DNA of 64,000 nucleotides from Deinococcus budaensis (lineage in GTDB: Bacteria > Deinococcota > Deinococci > Deinococcales > Deinococcaceae): positions 16,001 through 80,000 of the forward strand of contig NZ_JACHFN010000009.1 in assembly GCF_014201885.1 (NCBI RefSeq). Direction: 5' to 3'. The position numbers and the translations under genes were made by a program. Each line of letters starts with the position of its first letter. Positions within the stretch are counted from its first letter, which is position 1. Below are positions 32,797-42,048 of the stretch, piece after piece. A model generated the notes under the pieces. That model was not told the DNA's origin. It searched no databases and saw nothing but the letters and a program-made list of their open reading frames with translations.

Positions 32797-33474
32797 ATGA
32801 CGGCCGTGCCTGCCCCGGTTCCGGCGTCCCCGCCGCCCGCGCCCGAGCGCACCAAGCAGCGGTTGCTGGAGCAGCTCAAGAGAGGCGGCCCGCAGACGGT
32901 GCAGGACCTCGCGGCGGGGCTGGGGGTCAGCGTGCCCGGCGCGCGGCGGCACCTGTGCGACCTGCAAGAGCAGGGGCTGATCGAGACCCGCACCGAGCGG
33001 CCCGGCGGGCGCGGACGGCCGCAGCACGTCTTCCTCCTCAGCGACCGCGGCGAGGCGACCTTTCCCAAGACCTACTCGACCCTGTGCGTGGACGTGCTGC
33101 GGCATATCCAGGACCTGTACGGGGCGGGGGCCGTGTTGCAGGTGCTCGACGCCCGCAGCGCGGAACTGGCGGGGCGGCTGGCCGCCGAGCTGCCCCCTGG
33201 CCTGACCCTGGCCGAGCGGGTCGAGCGCGTGGCCGCCTGGCTGACCCGCGCGGGCTTCGACGCCGTGACCGAGCCGGCCGGGGAGACCGGGGAGACCGGG
33301 GGACCGCCCGTGCTGGTCAAGCGCAACTGCCCCAACCTGACGGTGGCGCGGCAGTACCCACAGCTGTGCCAGAGCGAACTCAACCTGCTGGCGCAGGTGC
33401 TGGGTGCCGGGGTCGTCCGTGAGACGCGCATCGCCTGCGGGCAGGGCCGCTGCCGCTACCGGATCGGGCCTTGA
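32797..33474 (+). CDS. SufR-like Fe-S transcriptional regulator
   Basis: 225 residues. The N-terminal winged helix (about 18-75) has TVQDLAAGLGVSVPGARRHL and a wing with ERPGGRGRPQHVF. The C-terminal half carries cysteines spaced as in SufR-type repressors: NCPN near 177, LCQSEL near 190, and ACGQGRCRYRIGP with Cys near 212 and 218. SufR binds a 4Fe-4S cluster and represses suf genes when clusters are plentiful. The adjacent mrp gene fits Fe-S homeostasis. The suf operon itself is not in the window, so the target is inferred. Confidence 0.8.
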   Translation: MTAVPAPVPASPPPAPERTKQRLLEQLKRGGPQTVQDLAAGLGVSVPGARRHLCDLQEQGLIETRTERPGGRGRPQHVFLLSDRGEATFPKTYSTLCVDVLRHIQDLYGAGAVLQVLDARSAELAGRLAAELPPGLTLAERVERVAAWLTRAGFDAVTEPAGETGETGGPPVLVKRNCPNLTVARQYPQLCQSELNLLAQVLGAGVVRETRIACGQGRCRYRIGP

Positions 33475-34094
33475 GCACCCGGCCTGCCCCGGCGGTCCGC
33501 GCGGCCGACCCCTCGGTTCCGGGGCCGCTCTACAGCTTGGTCGCCTGGCCGCCCGAGGCGCTCGACACCTGGCTGCGGCGCACGCAGGAGCGGCTGGGCG
33601 TGCGGGGGTTCGGCGCGCCGCACCTCAATCTGCGCGCGCCCTTTCAGACGGACCTCACGGCGGCGCAACTCGTCGCGGCCTTCCGGGCGGCGCTGCGCGG
33701 CGCGGGACCCTTTGAGGTGCAGGTGCGCGGCTGGAAACGCCTGCCCCACCTGCTCTTTTTGGAATTCGAGCGCACCTGCGCCCTGCGGGAGCTGCACGCC
33801 CGCGCGCTGACGGTGGGGCCGTCCACCCGCGCCCCGCACGACGGCGAGGGCTACACGCCGCACCTGACGCTGGGGCTGGGCATCCTGCCGCGCGCCGAGG
33901 ACGAACTGTGGGCCGAGGTCCAGCCCCTGGTGCCGCCCGTCTCCCGCTTCGAGGTGGGCGTCTTGAGTCTGACCCGCGAGGAACGCGGCGAGGTGCAAGA
34001 AGTGCATACCTTTCCGCTGGGCGAGGGCGAAGCGCCCCGCGCCGTGCCGCCCACAGGCGCGGGCGCCGAGCAACACCCGGCGCCCGAGTCCTGA
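33471..34094 (+). CDS. 2'-5' RNA ligase / 2H phosphoesterase family protein
   Basis: 207 residues, TTG start overlapping the upstream stop (TTGA). 2H phosphoesterases carry two His-x-Thr/Ser motifs; here the second is clear (TPHLTLGLG) and the first is HLNLRAP with Asn in place of Thr/Ser. Usual members cut or join 2',5' or cyclic phosphodiesters in RNA or nucleotides. The first motif substitution may alter activity. C-terminal tail after about 185 is disordered. Coupled to the SufR-like gene, though a functional link is not evident. Confidence 0.78.
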   Translation: MSTRPAPAVRAADPSVPGPLYSLVAWPPEALDTWLRRTQERLGVRGFGAPHLNLRAPFQTDLTAAQLVAAFRAALRGAGPFEVQVRGWKRLPHLLFLEFERTCALRELHARALTVGPSTRAPHDGEGYTPHLTLGLGILPRAEDELWAEVQPLVPPVSRFEVGVLSLTREERGEVQEVHTFPLGEGEAPRAVPPTGAGAEQHPAPES

Positions 34095-34121
34095 AGCTGC
34101 CCCCGGCGAGGCCCCCCGCTT

Positions 34122-35216
<1,095 letters not shown>

Positions 35217-35222
35217 GGCCGC

Positions 35223-35228
35223 AGTGTA
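35223..35228 (-). promoter_or_regulatory. -10 box, leaderless DAHP synthase gene
   Basis: TACACT followed by exactly 6 nt and the ATG at 35216. Confidence 0.6.
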
Positions 35229-35312
35229 GGGAGGCGGCCGGGGGGGGCGCCCCCAGACTGCTAGTCAAATGAAAAGAGTTGTCCAGGTCCGGGGTCAGGC
35301 TGGGGGGGGGGG

Positions 35313-35711
35313 TCAGCCCGGGGTATTCACCATGTGCGCCGCGACCCGGGAGAGCGCCGCGTACAACTCGCGGGCGTCGGCAGGCGCGATTCCGGGCGTC
35401 TCGCGCAGCGCGGCGTTCATGCAGGCCAGCCACGCCCGGCCCCGCGCAGGCGTGACCGCGTGCGGCAGGTGGCGGGCACGCAGCCGGGGGTGGCCGTAGC
35501 GCTGGTGGTACAGCGGCGGCCCGCCCAGAAAGCCGGTCAGGAAGGCGAGCTGCTTTTCGGCCGTCTGGGTCAGGTCGGCGGGAAAGATGGGGGCGAGGTC
35601 GGGGTCCAGGGCGACCCGGGCGTAGAAGCGCTCCACCAGCGCGGCGAGCGCGTCCGGGCCGATGCGGTCGTAGAGACTGCCCGATTGATTCAGTTGCATG
35701 GGCGCGGTCAT
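35313..35711 (-). CDS. Group II truncated hemoglobin
   Basis: 132 residues, the usual length. Features of trHbO: SLYDRIGPDALAALVERFYARV at the N-terminus, PIFPADL at the CD turn, and the proximal heme His in the YHQRYGHPRLRARHLPH segment, followed by RGRAWLACMNAAL with the Trp at G8. Binds O2, NO or peroxide; probably protects against nitrosative or oxidative stress or delivers O2 to respiration. Leaderless start at 35711. A run of 11 G bases (35302-35312) sits immediately after the stop codon on the plus strand. Confidence 0.92.
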   Translation of the reverse strand: MTAPMQLNQSGSLYDRIGPDALAALVERFYARVALDPDLAPIFPADLTQTAEKQLAFLTGFLGGPPLYHQRYGHPRLRARHLPHAVTPARGRAWLACMNAALRETPGIAPADARELYAALSRVAAHMVNTPG

Positions 35712-35717
35712 GCGGCC

Positions 35718-35723
35718 AGGCTA
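35718..35723 (-). promoter_or_regulatory. -10 box, leaderless truncated hemoglobin gene
   Basis: TAGCCT followed by exactly 6 nt and the ATG at 35711. Confidence 0.6.
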
Positions 35724-35813
35724 GCGCGGCGGCCACCCGGACAAAGGAGCGGCAGGCCGTCGCCCCCGCGCCCTTTCCCCCGGCTTACCCGCCCCGGCTC
35801 CGCCCGCGCCCGC

Positions 35814-36839
35814 TCAGCTCCACTGCCACACGGCCGGTTCGTACTCGTAGGCCCCGCCGATCACGCGGCGCAGGTGCCCGATGGCCGGGAAGGGAAAGTG
35901 GTAGCCCGTGACCCACAGCCCCTCCTCCACCGCCGTGTTGAAGATGCGCTGGCGGGTGCGGGCGGCCAGCGGCCCGTCGGTGTCGAAGCCGATGTAGGCG
36001 CCCCGGTGCCTGAGGCTTAGCAGGAAGTGCCCCGCCGCGTCCCCGAAGACCATCAGCCCCTGGTCGCCGCTCTGGGCGCGCACGGCGAGGTGCCCCAGCG
36101 TGTGGCCCGGCGTGGCGACGGCCGTCAGCCCCGGCACGATCTCGGCGCCGGGCTGGATCAGCGTGAAGCGGTCGCGTAGACCGATCAGGTTGGCCTGCAC
36201 CGCCGCGTTGGGACTGGCCTGGGTGGTCCAAAACTGGAACTCGGCGGCGCCCATCACGTGCCGCGCGCCCGGAAAGGTGGGCTGCCCGCCGGTGGTCAGG
36301 CCCCCGATGTGGTCCCCGTGACCGTGGGTGATGAACACGGTGTCGATGCTGGCCGGGTCGATACCGGCGCGGGCCAGATTGGCGAGCAGTTGCCCGTTCG
36401 CGCCGCCGCGCCCGGTGTCGATCAGCACCCGGTGGCGCCCGGTCTCCAGGACAACCGGGGTGAAGTGGTTGACCGTGTTCGTGGCGGGCACGTGGTACTC
36501 GGCCAGCGTGGCGGCGAACTCGGCCTGGCGGTCGGGGTTGGCGCCCCAGGTCGGCAGCAGCGCCGCCAGCGGAGCGGTGCCGTCGCTGACAATCACCGTG
36601 GTCAGGTCCCCCAGGCGCTGGCGGTAAAAGCCGTTGCCATTCAGCGGCCCGCTGGGGGCGGCAGGAGCTGGAGCCGTCTGGGCCGGTGCGGTCTGGGCCG
36701 GTGCGGTTTGGGCGCGGGCCAGCGGCGCGGCGGCCGTGACCAGCCCGGCGGCTCCGAGCAGGCGCAGGGTGTCGCGGCGGTTGAGCGGGCGGACGGACGC
36801 GGCGTCGGCGGGGTCGGACGGGGAGCGCGGGTCACTCAT
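35814..36839 (-). CDS. Tat-exported metallo-beta-lactamase-fold hydrolase
   Basis: 341 residues. The twin-arginine signal is NRRDTLRLLGAAG (Arg 21-22) with cleavage after about residue 43, then three tandem TAPAQ repeats (a 15-bp DNA repeat around 36674-36716). The MBL domain has THGHGDHIGGL (about 170-180) as the metal motif, TAVATPGHTLGHLAVR, MVFGDAAGHF and a final His in the C-terminal part. Family members include lactonases, metallo-hydrolases and quorum-quenching enzymes; the substrate is unknown. GGAGG lies about 9 nt before the ATG, so this gene is led. Confidence 0.88.
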   Translation of the reverse strand: MSDPRSPSDPADAASVRPLNRRDTLRLLGAAGLVTAAAPLARAQTAPAQTAPAQTAPAPAAPSGPLNGNGFYRQRLGDLTTVIVSDGTAPLAALLPTWGANPDRQAEFAATLAEYHVPATNTVNHFTPVVLETGRHRVLIDTGRGGANGQLLANLARAGIDPASIDTVFITHGHGDHIGGLTTGGQPTFPGARHVMGAAEFQFWTTQASPNAAVQANLIGLRDRFTLIQPGAEIVPGLTAVATPGHTLGHLAVRAQSGDQGLMVFGDAAGHFLLSLRHRGAYIGFDTDGPLAARTRQRIFNTAVEEGLWVTGYHFPFPAIGHLRRVIGGAYEYEPAVWQWS

Positions 36840-36933
36840 AGCAGGAAACCTCCAACAGGGGAATGTCCTTTGACATTAAACGGCCTGGGTCCCCCGGTGT
36901 GTGGCCTGGCCTGCCGAATTCCTTGAACCGGGT

Positions 36934-37608
36934 TTACCGGGGCGGGGGGGCGGCCTCGGCAGGCGCGGCGGCCTGCGCTTTGCCGCGCCGCAGCCCGTAC
37001 AGGGCCAGCCCAGCCGACATGGCCGGGCCGCTCGCCAGCGCAAAGGCCAGGGTGCCCCAGCCCACCTGACCGCCCAGCGCCCAGCCCAGCCCCAGCACCG
37101 CGAGTTCGACGCCGCTGCGGACGCGCGCCACCGGCCAGCCGGTCACGCGGCTCAGGCCCAGAATCAGCCCGTCGCGCGGCCCGGCGCCCAGCCCCGCCGC
37201 CACGTAGGTCCCGGTAGCGAGGCCCAGCCCCGCCACCCCCAGCGCGAACTGCGCCCAGCGCGCGGGCAGCGCGGCGGGGTCGGGCACCAGCGGCCCCAGC
37301 ACGTCCAGAAACAGGCCGATCAAGAGGACGTTGAGCACCGTCCCTGGGCCGAGGGGTTCGCGCAGCCGCAGCCGGGTGAGGGCCACGATCAGCACGCCCG
37401 TCAGGATGCTCACCCCGCCGATGCTCAGCGGCAGGTGACGGGTCACGCCGAGGTGAAAGGCCTCCCAGGGGGCCACGCCTACCCGCGCGTCGAGCATCAG
37501 CCGCAGGCTCAGGCCGTACAGGGCCAGCCCGAACACCAGGAGCGCGTACCTTCCCGGCCTCGGCAGGCGCGTGACGGCGGCGAGGGGCGCGCAGGGGCGG
37601 CGGGTCAC
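36934..37608 (-). CDS. YczE/YitT-type integral membrane protein
   Basis: 224 residues from the GTG at 37608, chosen because TACGCT ends 7 nt upstream (leaderless pattern) and the upstream frame is not membrane-like. Five to six hydrophobic helices, with the family-like start RYALLVFGLALYGLSLRLML and VGVAPWEAFHLGVTRH, GVSILTGVLIVALTRLRLRE, TVLNVLLIGLFLDVL, and LGAGPRDGLILGLSRVTGWP. Function of the family is unknown; some are linked to antibiotic or sugar-related operons. C-terminal tail Ala/Pro-rich. Confidence 0.83.
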   Translation of the reverse strand: MTRRPCAPLAAVTRLPRPGRYALLVFGLALYGLSLRLMLDARVGVAPWEAFHLGVTRHLPLSIGGVSILTGVLIVALTRLRLREPLGPGTVLNVLLIGLFLDVLGPLVPDPAALPARWAQFALGVAGLGLATGTYVAAGLGAGPRDGLILGLSRVTGWPVARVRSGVELAVLGLGWALGGQVGWGTLAFALASGPAMSAGLALYGLRRGKAQAAAPAEAAPPPR

Positions 37609-37615
37609 GCGGGCG

Positions 37616-37621
37616 AGCGTA
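37616..37621 (-). promoter_or_regulatory. -10 box, leaderless YczE-like gene
   Basis: TACGCT followed by exactly 7 nt and the GTG at 37608. This spacing decided the start. Confidence 0.6.
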
Positions 37622-37762
37622 GCACTCCCCCGCCCGGCCCTGCCCGGCCTTGACCGTGGCCGTGTCTTAAGCTGCCCGCAGAGGCGGCTCACGGAGGGGG
37701 CAGGCCGCTTCCCCAGCATGAGGCAGGGCGGCTAGCCCACGCGGGGCCACCCAGGAGGCGGT

Positions 37763-38323
37763 ATGGAATCCCAGATCAACGACACCCTCGAGGACACGCT
37801 GAGCGGCCACGACTGGCTGGAAGACGCGGCGGCGGCGGCGCAGCCCCGGCTGCGCGAGGCGCTGGCGCTTTTGCCGCCCGGCGTGGTGGCGTTCTTGCAC
37901 GGCCAGCCGCTGGGCCATCCCCTCCACCCCATCCTGATTCACCTGCCGCTGGGAGGCTGGATCGTGGCCGGGCTGCTGGACTTTCTGCCGGGGCAGGGCC
38001 GGGAGTCCGAGCAGGCCGCCGACCGGGCGCTGCTGCTGGGCACGGTGGGCGCGGTCGGCGCCATCGCCGCCGGCTGGACCGACTGGTCGAACACCCGGGG
38101 CGAGGCGAGGCGCACCGGCCTGCTTCACGGCTCGCTCAACGAGGTCGCCTTTACCCTCAACCTCGCCTCGCTGTGGGCCAGAAAAAGGGGCAAGCGCGGG
38201 CTGGGCAAGGCGCTGTCGGGCAGCGCGCTGGCGCTGGCAGGTCTGGGCGGCTTCCTGGGTGGGCAGCTGGTCTACCGCCACGGGCTGGGCGTAGGCCACA
38301 CGCTGGCGACGCCGCAGGGCTGA
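37763..38323 (+). CDS. DUF2231-type membrane protein
   Basis: 186 residues with AGGAGG before the ATG. After an acidic soluble N-terminus (1-50) come about four hydrophobic helices. The GHPLHPILIHLPLGGWIVAG segment, with two His residues inside the first helix, is the DUF2231 signature and resembles a heme- or metal-ligating arrangement. WTDWSNTRGEARRTGLLHGSL is the second conserved region. Function unknown. Divergent from the YczE-like gene. Confidence 0.83.
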   Translation: MESQINDTLEDTLSGHDWLEDAAAAAQPRLREALALLPPGVVAFLHGQPLGHPLHPILIHLPLGGWIVAGLLDFLPGQGRESEQAADRALLLGTVGAVGAIAAGWTDWSNTRGEARRTGLLHGSLNEVAFTLNLASLWARKRGKRGLGKALSGSALALAGLGGFLGGQLVYRHGLGVGHTLATPQG

Positions 38324-38510
38324 GGCGCCACGCCGCCTGCTCGTCTCCCCCTCCACGTTGCGCGCGGGCCAGCAGGCGGGCCGAGGTGGTCCCAGGAGGC
38401 TTGGTCCTGACGCTCCCCTTCGCCCCTCTGTGCCTGGCGCGCACCGCCCTTGGTCGCCGTCCGCGCAGAAGCGGGGGCGGCGCCGATTCCCCCTCTGAAG
38501 GAGCCTCGCC

Positions 38511-38669
38511 ATGACGGACCCCGCCCACCCCACCCGGACTTTTCGCCCCGGCTCCGAACCTGGCCCGGGAGGTCCGGACCACCGGCCCCGCGGCACCTCG
38601 CCGCAGCCTGGTCCCGCCGAGACCGGCGACGGCGGCGGGACTGGCGCGGCAGGCGGGTCAGGCCCATGA
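38511..38669 (+). CDS. 52-residue Pro/Gly-rich small protein
   Basis: ATG at 38511 preceded by AAGGAG with a 7-nt gap. The peptide begins MTDPAHPTRTFRPGSEPGPG and ends GGGTGAAGGSGP; it has no hydrophobic stretch and is predicted disordered. Its TGA overlaps the ATG of the FmdE-like gene (ATGA), so translation of the two is probably coupled. The good ribosome site and the overlap argue that it is a real gene and not noise, but no family is recognised. Confidence 0.6.
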   Translation: MTDPAHPTRTFRPGSEPGPGGPDHRPRGTSPQPGPAETGDGGGTGAAGGSGP

Positions 38670-39259
38670 CCACGCCCGCAGTCTCGCCCACCCTGCCCGA
38701 ACTGCTGCGGCAGAGCGCGGCCCTGCACCGCCACCTCTGCCCCCGGCAGGTGCTGGGGGCGCGCGCCGGGCTGCTGGCGGGCGAGTGGCTGGGGCTGGAC
38801 TTTCCACGGGCCGACAAGCGGGTACTGACCTTTGTGGAAACCGACGGCTGCTTCGCAGACGGCGTGTCGGTGGCGAGCGGCTGCTGGCTGGGCCGCCGCA
38901 CCCTGCGGCTGGTCGATCACGGCAAGGTCGCCGCGACCTTCGTGGACACCAAGACGGGGCGGGCGGTGCGCATCGCTCCCCGCACCGACCTGCGCGCCCG
39001 CGTGCGGGAAGCTCGCCCGGACGGGCAGAAGCGCTGGGACGCCTACCTGGCTGCCTACCAGACCTGGCCCGACGAGGCGCTCTTTGCCGTGCAGCCTGTG
39101 CGGGTCACCCTCGACCTCGCGGCGTTGATCAGCGTGGCGGGCCTGCGGACGACCTGCGACCGCTGCGGCGAGGAGATCGTCAACGGGCGCGAGGTCAGCG
39201 GGCCGGAGGGGACCTTGTGCCGCGACTGCGCGGGCGAGCGCTACTGGGAACCCGGCTGA
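38666..39259 (+). CDS. FmdE-like protein with C-terminal zinc motif
   Basis: 197 residues from the ATG at 38666. Residues about 20-130 fit the FmdE domain (formylmethanofuran dehydrogenase subunit E family): AALHRHLCPRQVLGARAGLL, VETDGCFADGVSVASGCWLG and GKVAATFVDTKTGRAVRI, with the conserved His/Cys set that may bind metal. The C-terminus has a CxxC...CxxC zinc ribbon (CDRCGEEIVNG ... LCRDCAGERYW). In non-methanogens the role is unclear; a molybdenum- or formate-related function is often suggested. Coupled to the 52-residue gene. Confidence 0.82.
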   Translation: MTTPAVSPTLPELLRQSAALHRHLCPRQVLGARAGLLAGEWLGLDFPRADKRVLTFVETDGCFADGVSVASGCWLGRRTLRLVDHGKVAATFVDTKTGRAVRIAPRTDLRARVREARPDGQKRWDAYLAAYQTWPDEALFAVQPVRVTLDLAALISVAGLRTTCDRCGEEIVNGREVSGPEGTLCRDCAGERYWEPG

Positions 39260-39262
39260 GGT

Positions 39263-39805
39263 TCACCACACGTCCCCCTGCGAAAGTCGCAGCGCAGGTC
39301 AGCGGCAGCTGGAAGTCGAGGTCCCCGGCGGGCGCGTAGACCAGGACGCCGCCCGCCTCCTCTGGCGTGGGGACGATGCCCCCCGGCGTCCTCACGCCGA
39401 GCGGCCCCCGCCGCACGTCCCAGCCCGCTGCCCGGTGCAGTGCGAGGCCCTCCTCGCTGGCCGCAAGCGCCCCGAAGTCGTGGCCCCGCGCCACCTGAAG
39501 GTTCACCCGCCGCAGGATGGCCCGGCCGATCCCGCGCCGCTGCACCTCCGGGTGCACCCCCCCACCGCCTCGAGGTAGCCCACCCGCCGGGGCGTGTCCC
39601 CGACCAGCAGGGTCCTCTGCACCAGGGCCGCGTGCCCGACCAACTGGCCCTCCAGCCAGGCGAGGGTGTGCAGGCCCCCCAGCGCGTGGTCCCAGTCGTC
39701 CTCGCTGAAGTCGTCGCCCAGCAGCGCGCGCAGGGCGGCGCGGGCGGTCCCCGGCAGGTAGGCGGTGTGCCGTACGCGCAGCGAGAGGACAGGGGAGGTG
39801 GGCAT
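39263..39805 (-). pseudogene. AAC(2')-like GNAT acetyltransferase broken by frameshifts
   Basis: The N-terminal frame (from the ATG at 39805) reads RVRHTAYLPGTARAALRALL ... WDHALGGLHTLAWLEGQLVG ... RRVGYLEAVG, then breaks at a 7-base G run (C run 39557-39563 on +). The next frame continues GVHPEVQRRGIGRAI (acetyl-CoA loop) ... GALAASEEGLALHRAAGWDV ... GDLDFQLP; near 39303-39306 it shifts again to DLRCDFRRG; a third shift at the C run 39274-39278 gives DVW and a TGA at 39263. All three are restored by adding one G. The order matches the AAC(2')-I aminoglycoside acetyltransferases, which end in a similar CDW/DVW sequence. The restored stop sits 4 nt from fmdE. Decay or sequencing error cannot be told apart here. 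Confidence 0.8.
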
Positions 39806-39903
39806 GCCCGCACCCTCGCTCGGTCCCGCCTGCCTTTCGTCTGGCGCTCCGCGTGGCCCCAGACACGGGAAGGGTGGGGGCACAGCCCGCCCAAGGCAAA
39901 GGG

Positions 39904-39929
39904 AAAAACACCGTCCGAAGACAGTGTTT
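39904..39929 (-). terminator. Rho-independent terminator of tRNA-Ala
   Basis: Minus strand: AAACACTGTC, UUCG tetraloop, GACGGTGTTT, then T bases (39904-39929). Ten-pair stem with one G-U, immediately after the tRNA 3' end. Among the best terminators in the window. Confidence 0.9.
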
Positions 39930-39933
39930 CATC

Positions 39934-40008
<75 letters not shown>

Positions 40009-40131
40009 TCAGCGCCGCTCAAGGTAGCAGAGTGCGCCCGCCGGGGCAAGGGTCCGGCCCCGGCACACCCCTGCTGAGCACTGAACCGACCGGGGGGGAC
40101 GGCGCGCCCTTCTTGCCCCATCCCGAAACGC

Positions 40132-40137
40132 TAGTCT
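40132..40137 (+). promoter_or_regulatory. Candidate -10 box for the CCA transferase gene
   Basis: TAGTCT 13 nt before the ATG at 40151, giving a short leader of a few nucleotides. No clear -35. Confidence 0.4.
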
Positions 40138-40150
40138 GGACGCACCCCGC

Positions 40151-41452
40151 ATGGCTCTCCTGTTTCGCCGCCCTCCCCTCCCCCCTTTTCCAGCGGGGGG
40201 CCTGCTGGTCGGCGGGGCCGTGCGCGACTGGCTGCGCGGGGTGGCCCCGCGAGACTACGACTGGGCGGTGCCGGACCCGGCGGCGGCGGCGCGCGGACTG
40301 GCCGCGCAGCTGGGCGGCTCTCCCTTTGCCCTCGACGAGGAACGGGGCTACTGGCGGGTCCACGCCCCGGGCGGCGTGCAGCATGACCTTGTGCCGCTGC
40401 TGCCGGGGGACGTGACGGCCGACCTGCGGCGGCGCGACTTCACGGTGAACGCGCTGGCGCTGACCCCACAGCGCCGGGTGCTCGACCCCTGCGGCGGGCG
40501 GGCCGACCTGCGGGCGCGGCGGCTGCGGATGGTCTCGGAGGCCAACCTGCGCGCCGACCCCCTGCGCGCGTGGCGGGCCGCCCGCTTCGAGGTCACGCTG
40601 GGGTTCCGGCTGGAGGAGGCGACCGGGCGGGCCGCGCGGCAGGCTGCCCACGACCTCGCGGCGGGCGTGCTGCCCCGCCCCGCGCCCGAGCGGGTGCGCG
40701 ACGAGATGCAGGCGCTGCTGGCGCACCCGGACGCCGCGCGCGGGGTGCTGCGGCTGGAAGATCTCGGCCTGCTGGCGCTGACCCTCCCCGAGCTGCGCGA
40801 GGGGATCGGGATGGTGCAGGGCGGCTTTCATCACCTCGACGTGTTTCACCACGGGGTCGAGGCGCTGCACCAGCTGCTGGCGCGTTTCCCCGACGCCGAC
40901 CCCGCCCTGCGCTGGGCCACCCTGCTGCACGACGTGGGCAAGCCGCGCGCCCGGGGCGTCAACCCGGCAACCGGGCGCACCACCTTTTACGGACATGACC
41001 GGATTGGGACCGAGCTGACCCGCGAGCGGCTCACGCGGCTGCGGCTGCCCTCGGCCACGGTGGAGCGGGCGGCGGCGCTGGTGCGGGCGCACATGGCGCA
41101 GCTTCCGGCGGGCGAGCGGGAAGCCCGGCGTTTTGTCCACCGCCGCCGTCCGCTGCTGCCTGACCTGTTGCGGCTGATGCTGGCCGACCGGGAAGCCTCG
41201 CGCGGGCCGGACAGCCACCCCGCCGTCCGGCACGCCTACATGCAGGCGATAGACCGCGTGCTGGCCGCGCTGGAAGAGCAGCCTGCCCCTCCGCCCCCGC
41301 TGCTGACCGGCCGCGACGTGATGGCGCTGCTGGACCTGCCCCCCGGCCCAGCGGTCGGGGAGGCGCTGCGGGCCGTGGCCGAGGCGCAGGCGCTGGGCGA
41401 GGTGACCAGCCCCGAGGAGGCCCGCGCCTTCGTGCTCTCGCGGCAGGCCTGA
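40151..41452 (+). CDS. cca: tRNA nucleotidyltransferase (CCA- or CC/A-adding) with HD domain
   Basis: 433 residues. Class II nucleotidyltransferase: [14 protein letters not shown] and DYDWAVP with the DxD metal pair near residue 33-35, then [12 protein letters not shown] and the template region [17 protein letters not shown]. The HD domain (about 235-340) has [27 protein letters not shown] and HDRIG. Adds all or part of the 3' CCA to tRNA. Deinococcus is known to split this job between a CC-adding and an A-adding enzyme, and which one this is cannot be decided by eye. The adjacent tRNA-Ala already encodes CCA, so repair is its likely use there. Confidence 0.9.
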   Translation: MALLFRRPPLPPFPAGGLLVGGAVRDWLRGVAPRDYDWAVPDPAAAARGLAAQLGGSPFALDEERGYWRVHAPGGVQHDLVPLLPGDVTADLRRRDFTVNALALTPQRRVLDPCGGRADLRARRLRMVSEANLRADPLRAWRAARFEVTLGFRLEEATGRAARQAAHDLAAGVLPRPAPERVRDEMQALLAHPDAARGVLRLEDLGLLALTLPELREGIGMVQGGFHHLDVFHHGVEALHQLLARFPDADPALRWATLLHDVGKPRARGVNPATGRTTFYGHDRIGTELTRERLTRLRLPSATVERAAALVRAHMAQLPAGEREARRFVHRRRPLLPDLLRLMLADREASRGPDSHPAVRHAYMQAIDRVLAALEEQPAPPPPLLTGRDVMALLDLPPGPAVGEALRAVAEAQALGEVTSPEEARAFVLSRQA

Positions 41453-41517
41453 CCCGGCGGCGAGCGTGAAGCACGCCGCTCTCCCTCCCCCTACTCAGGC
41501 GGCCTCCCTCGGGCGCA

Positions 41518-42048
41518 CTAGGGCTGCCCGGCCTCCAGCAGCCCGGCCAGACGGTCCCAGGTCTCGGTCACGCCCTGCACCATGCCCATGTCCATCACGG
41601 TCTTCAGGGCCTCTGCGGAGTCGTAGGCGGCGCGGTTGGTGACCCGGGTCGCGCCTCCCTCCACCTCCGTGAACGTCAGCGTCACCAGGGTCGGCGGCAG
41701 GTCGGGGTTGATGTTGGCCTCGGCGTCCGAGAAATAGTCGGTGTAGACGAGGCGTGCGGGCGCCTCAATCTCCCGGTAGAGGCCCAGTCCCCAGGACTCC
41801 AGGCCGTAGAACTCGCCCTGGGCGGGGTCCGTACACCTCATGCAGTAGTGCCATCTGCCGCCCGGCCGGAGGTCGACGGTGCAAAAAGGCACGTCCCAGC
41901 CCTGGGGCGCCCACCAGCGGCGCAGGTGCTCGGCGTTCGTAAAGGCGCCGAAGACCAGCGTGCGGGGCGCCTTGAACACACGCTCGAGGACAAGAACCTG
42001 ACCGCCTTCGACGGCCGAACGCGTAAGGGACGTGGCGTGACTGGTCAT
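41518..42048 (-). CDS. SRPBCC (AHSA1-type) protein
   Basis: 176 residues from the ATG at 42048, which overlaps the ArsR stop (ATGA). A lipid-binding START-like fold: VLVLERVFKAPRTLVFGAFT, LRRWWAPQGWDVPFCTVDLR, GRWHYCMRC, EIEAPARLVYTDYFSD and ALKTVMDMGMVQGVTETWDR. Members coupled to ArsR regulators are widespread; they are probably small-molecule binders and are annotated as ATPase activators only by distant similarity to Aha1. Two cysteines in the YCMRC segment are unusual. Confidence 0.87.
   Translation of the reverse strand: MTSHATSLTRSAVEGGQVLVLERVFKAPRTLVFGAFTNAEHLRRWWAPQGWDVPFCTVDLRPGGRWHYCMRCTDPAQGEFYGLESWGLGLYREIEAPARLVYTDYFSDAEANINPDLPPTLVTLTFTEVEGGATRVTNRAAYDSAEALKTVMDMGMVQGVTETWDRLAGLLEAGQP

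Noticed and set aside
36660..36720. Tandem DNA repeat in the metallo-hydrolase gene as a mobile or regulatory repeat
   Set aside because: It simply encodes TAPAQ repeats in the linker after the Tat signal.
38324..38510. Molybdenum-cofactor riboswitch before the FmdE-like operon
   Set aside because: The GC-rich leader folds in several ways but I could not match the conserved core of that riboswitch.
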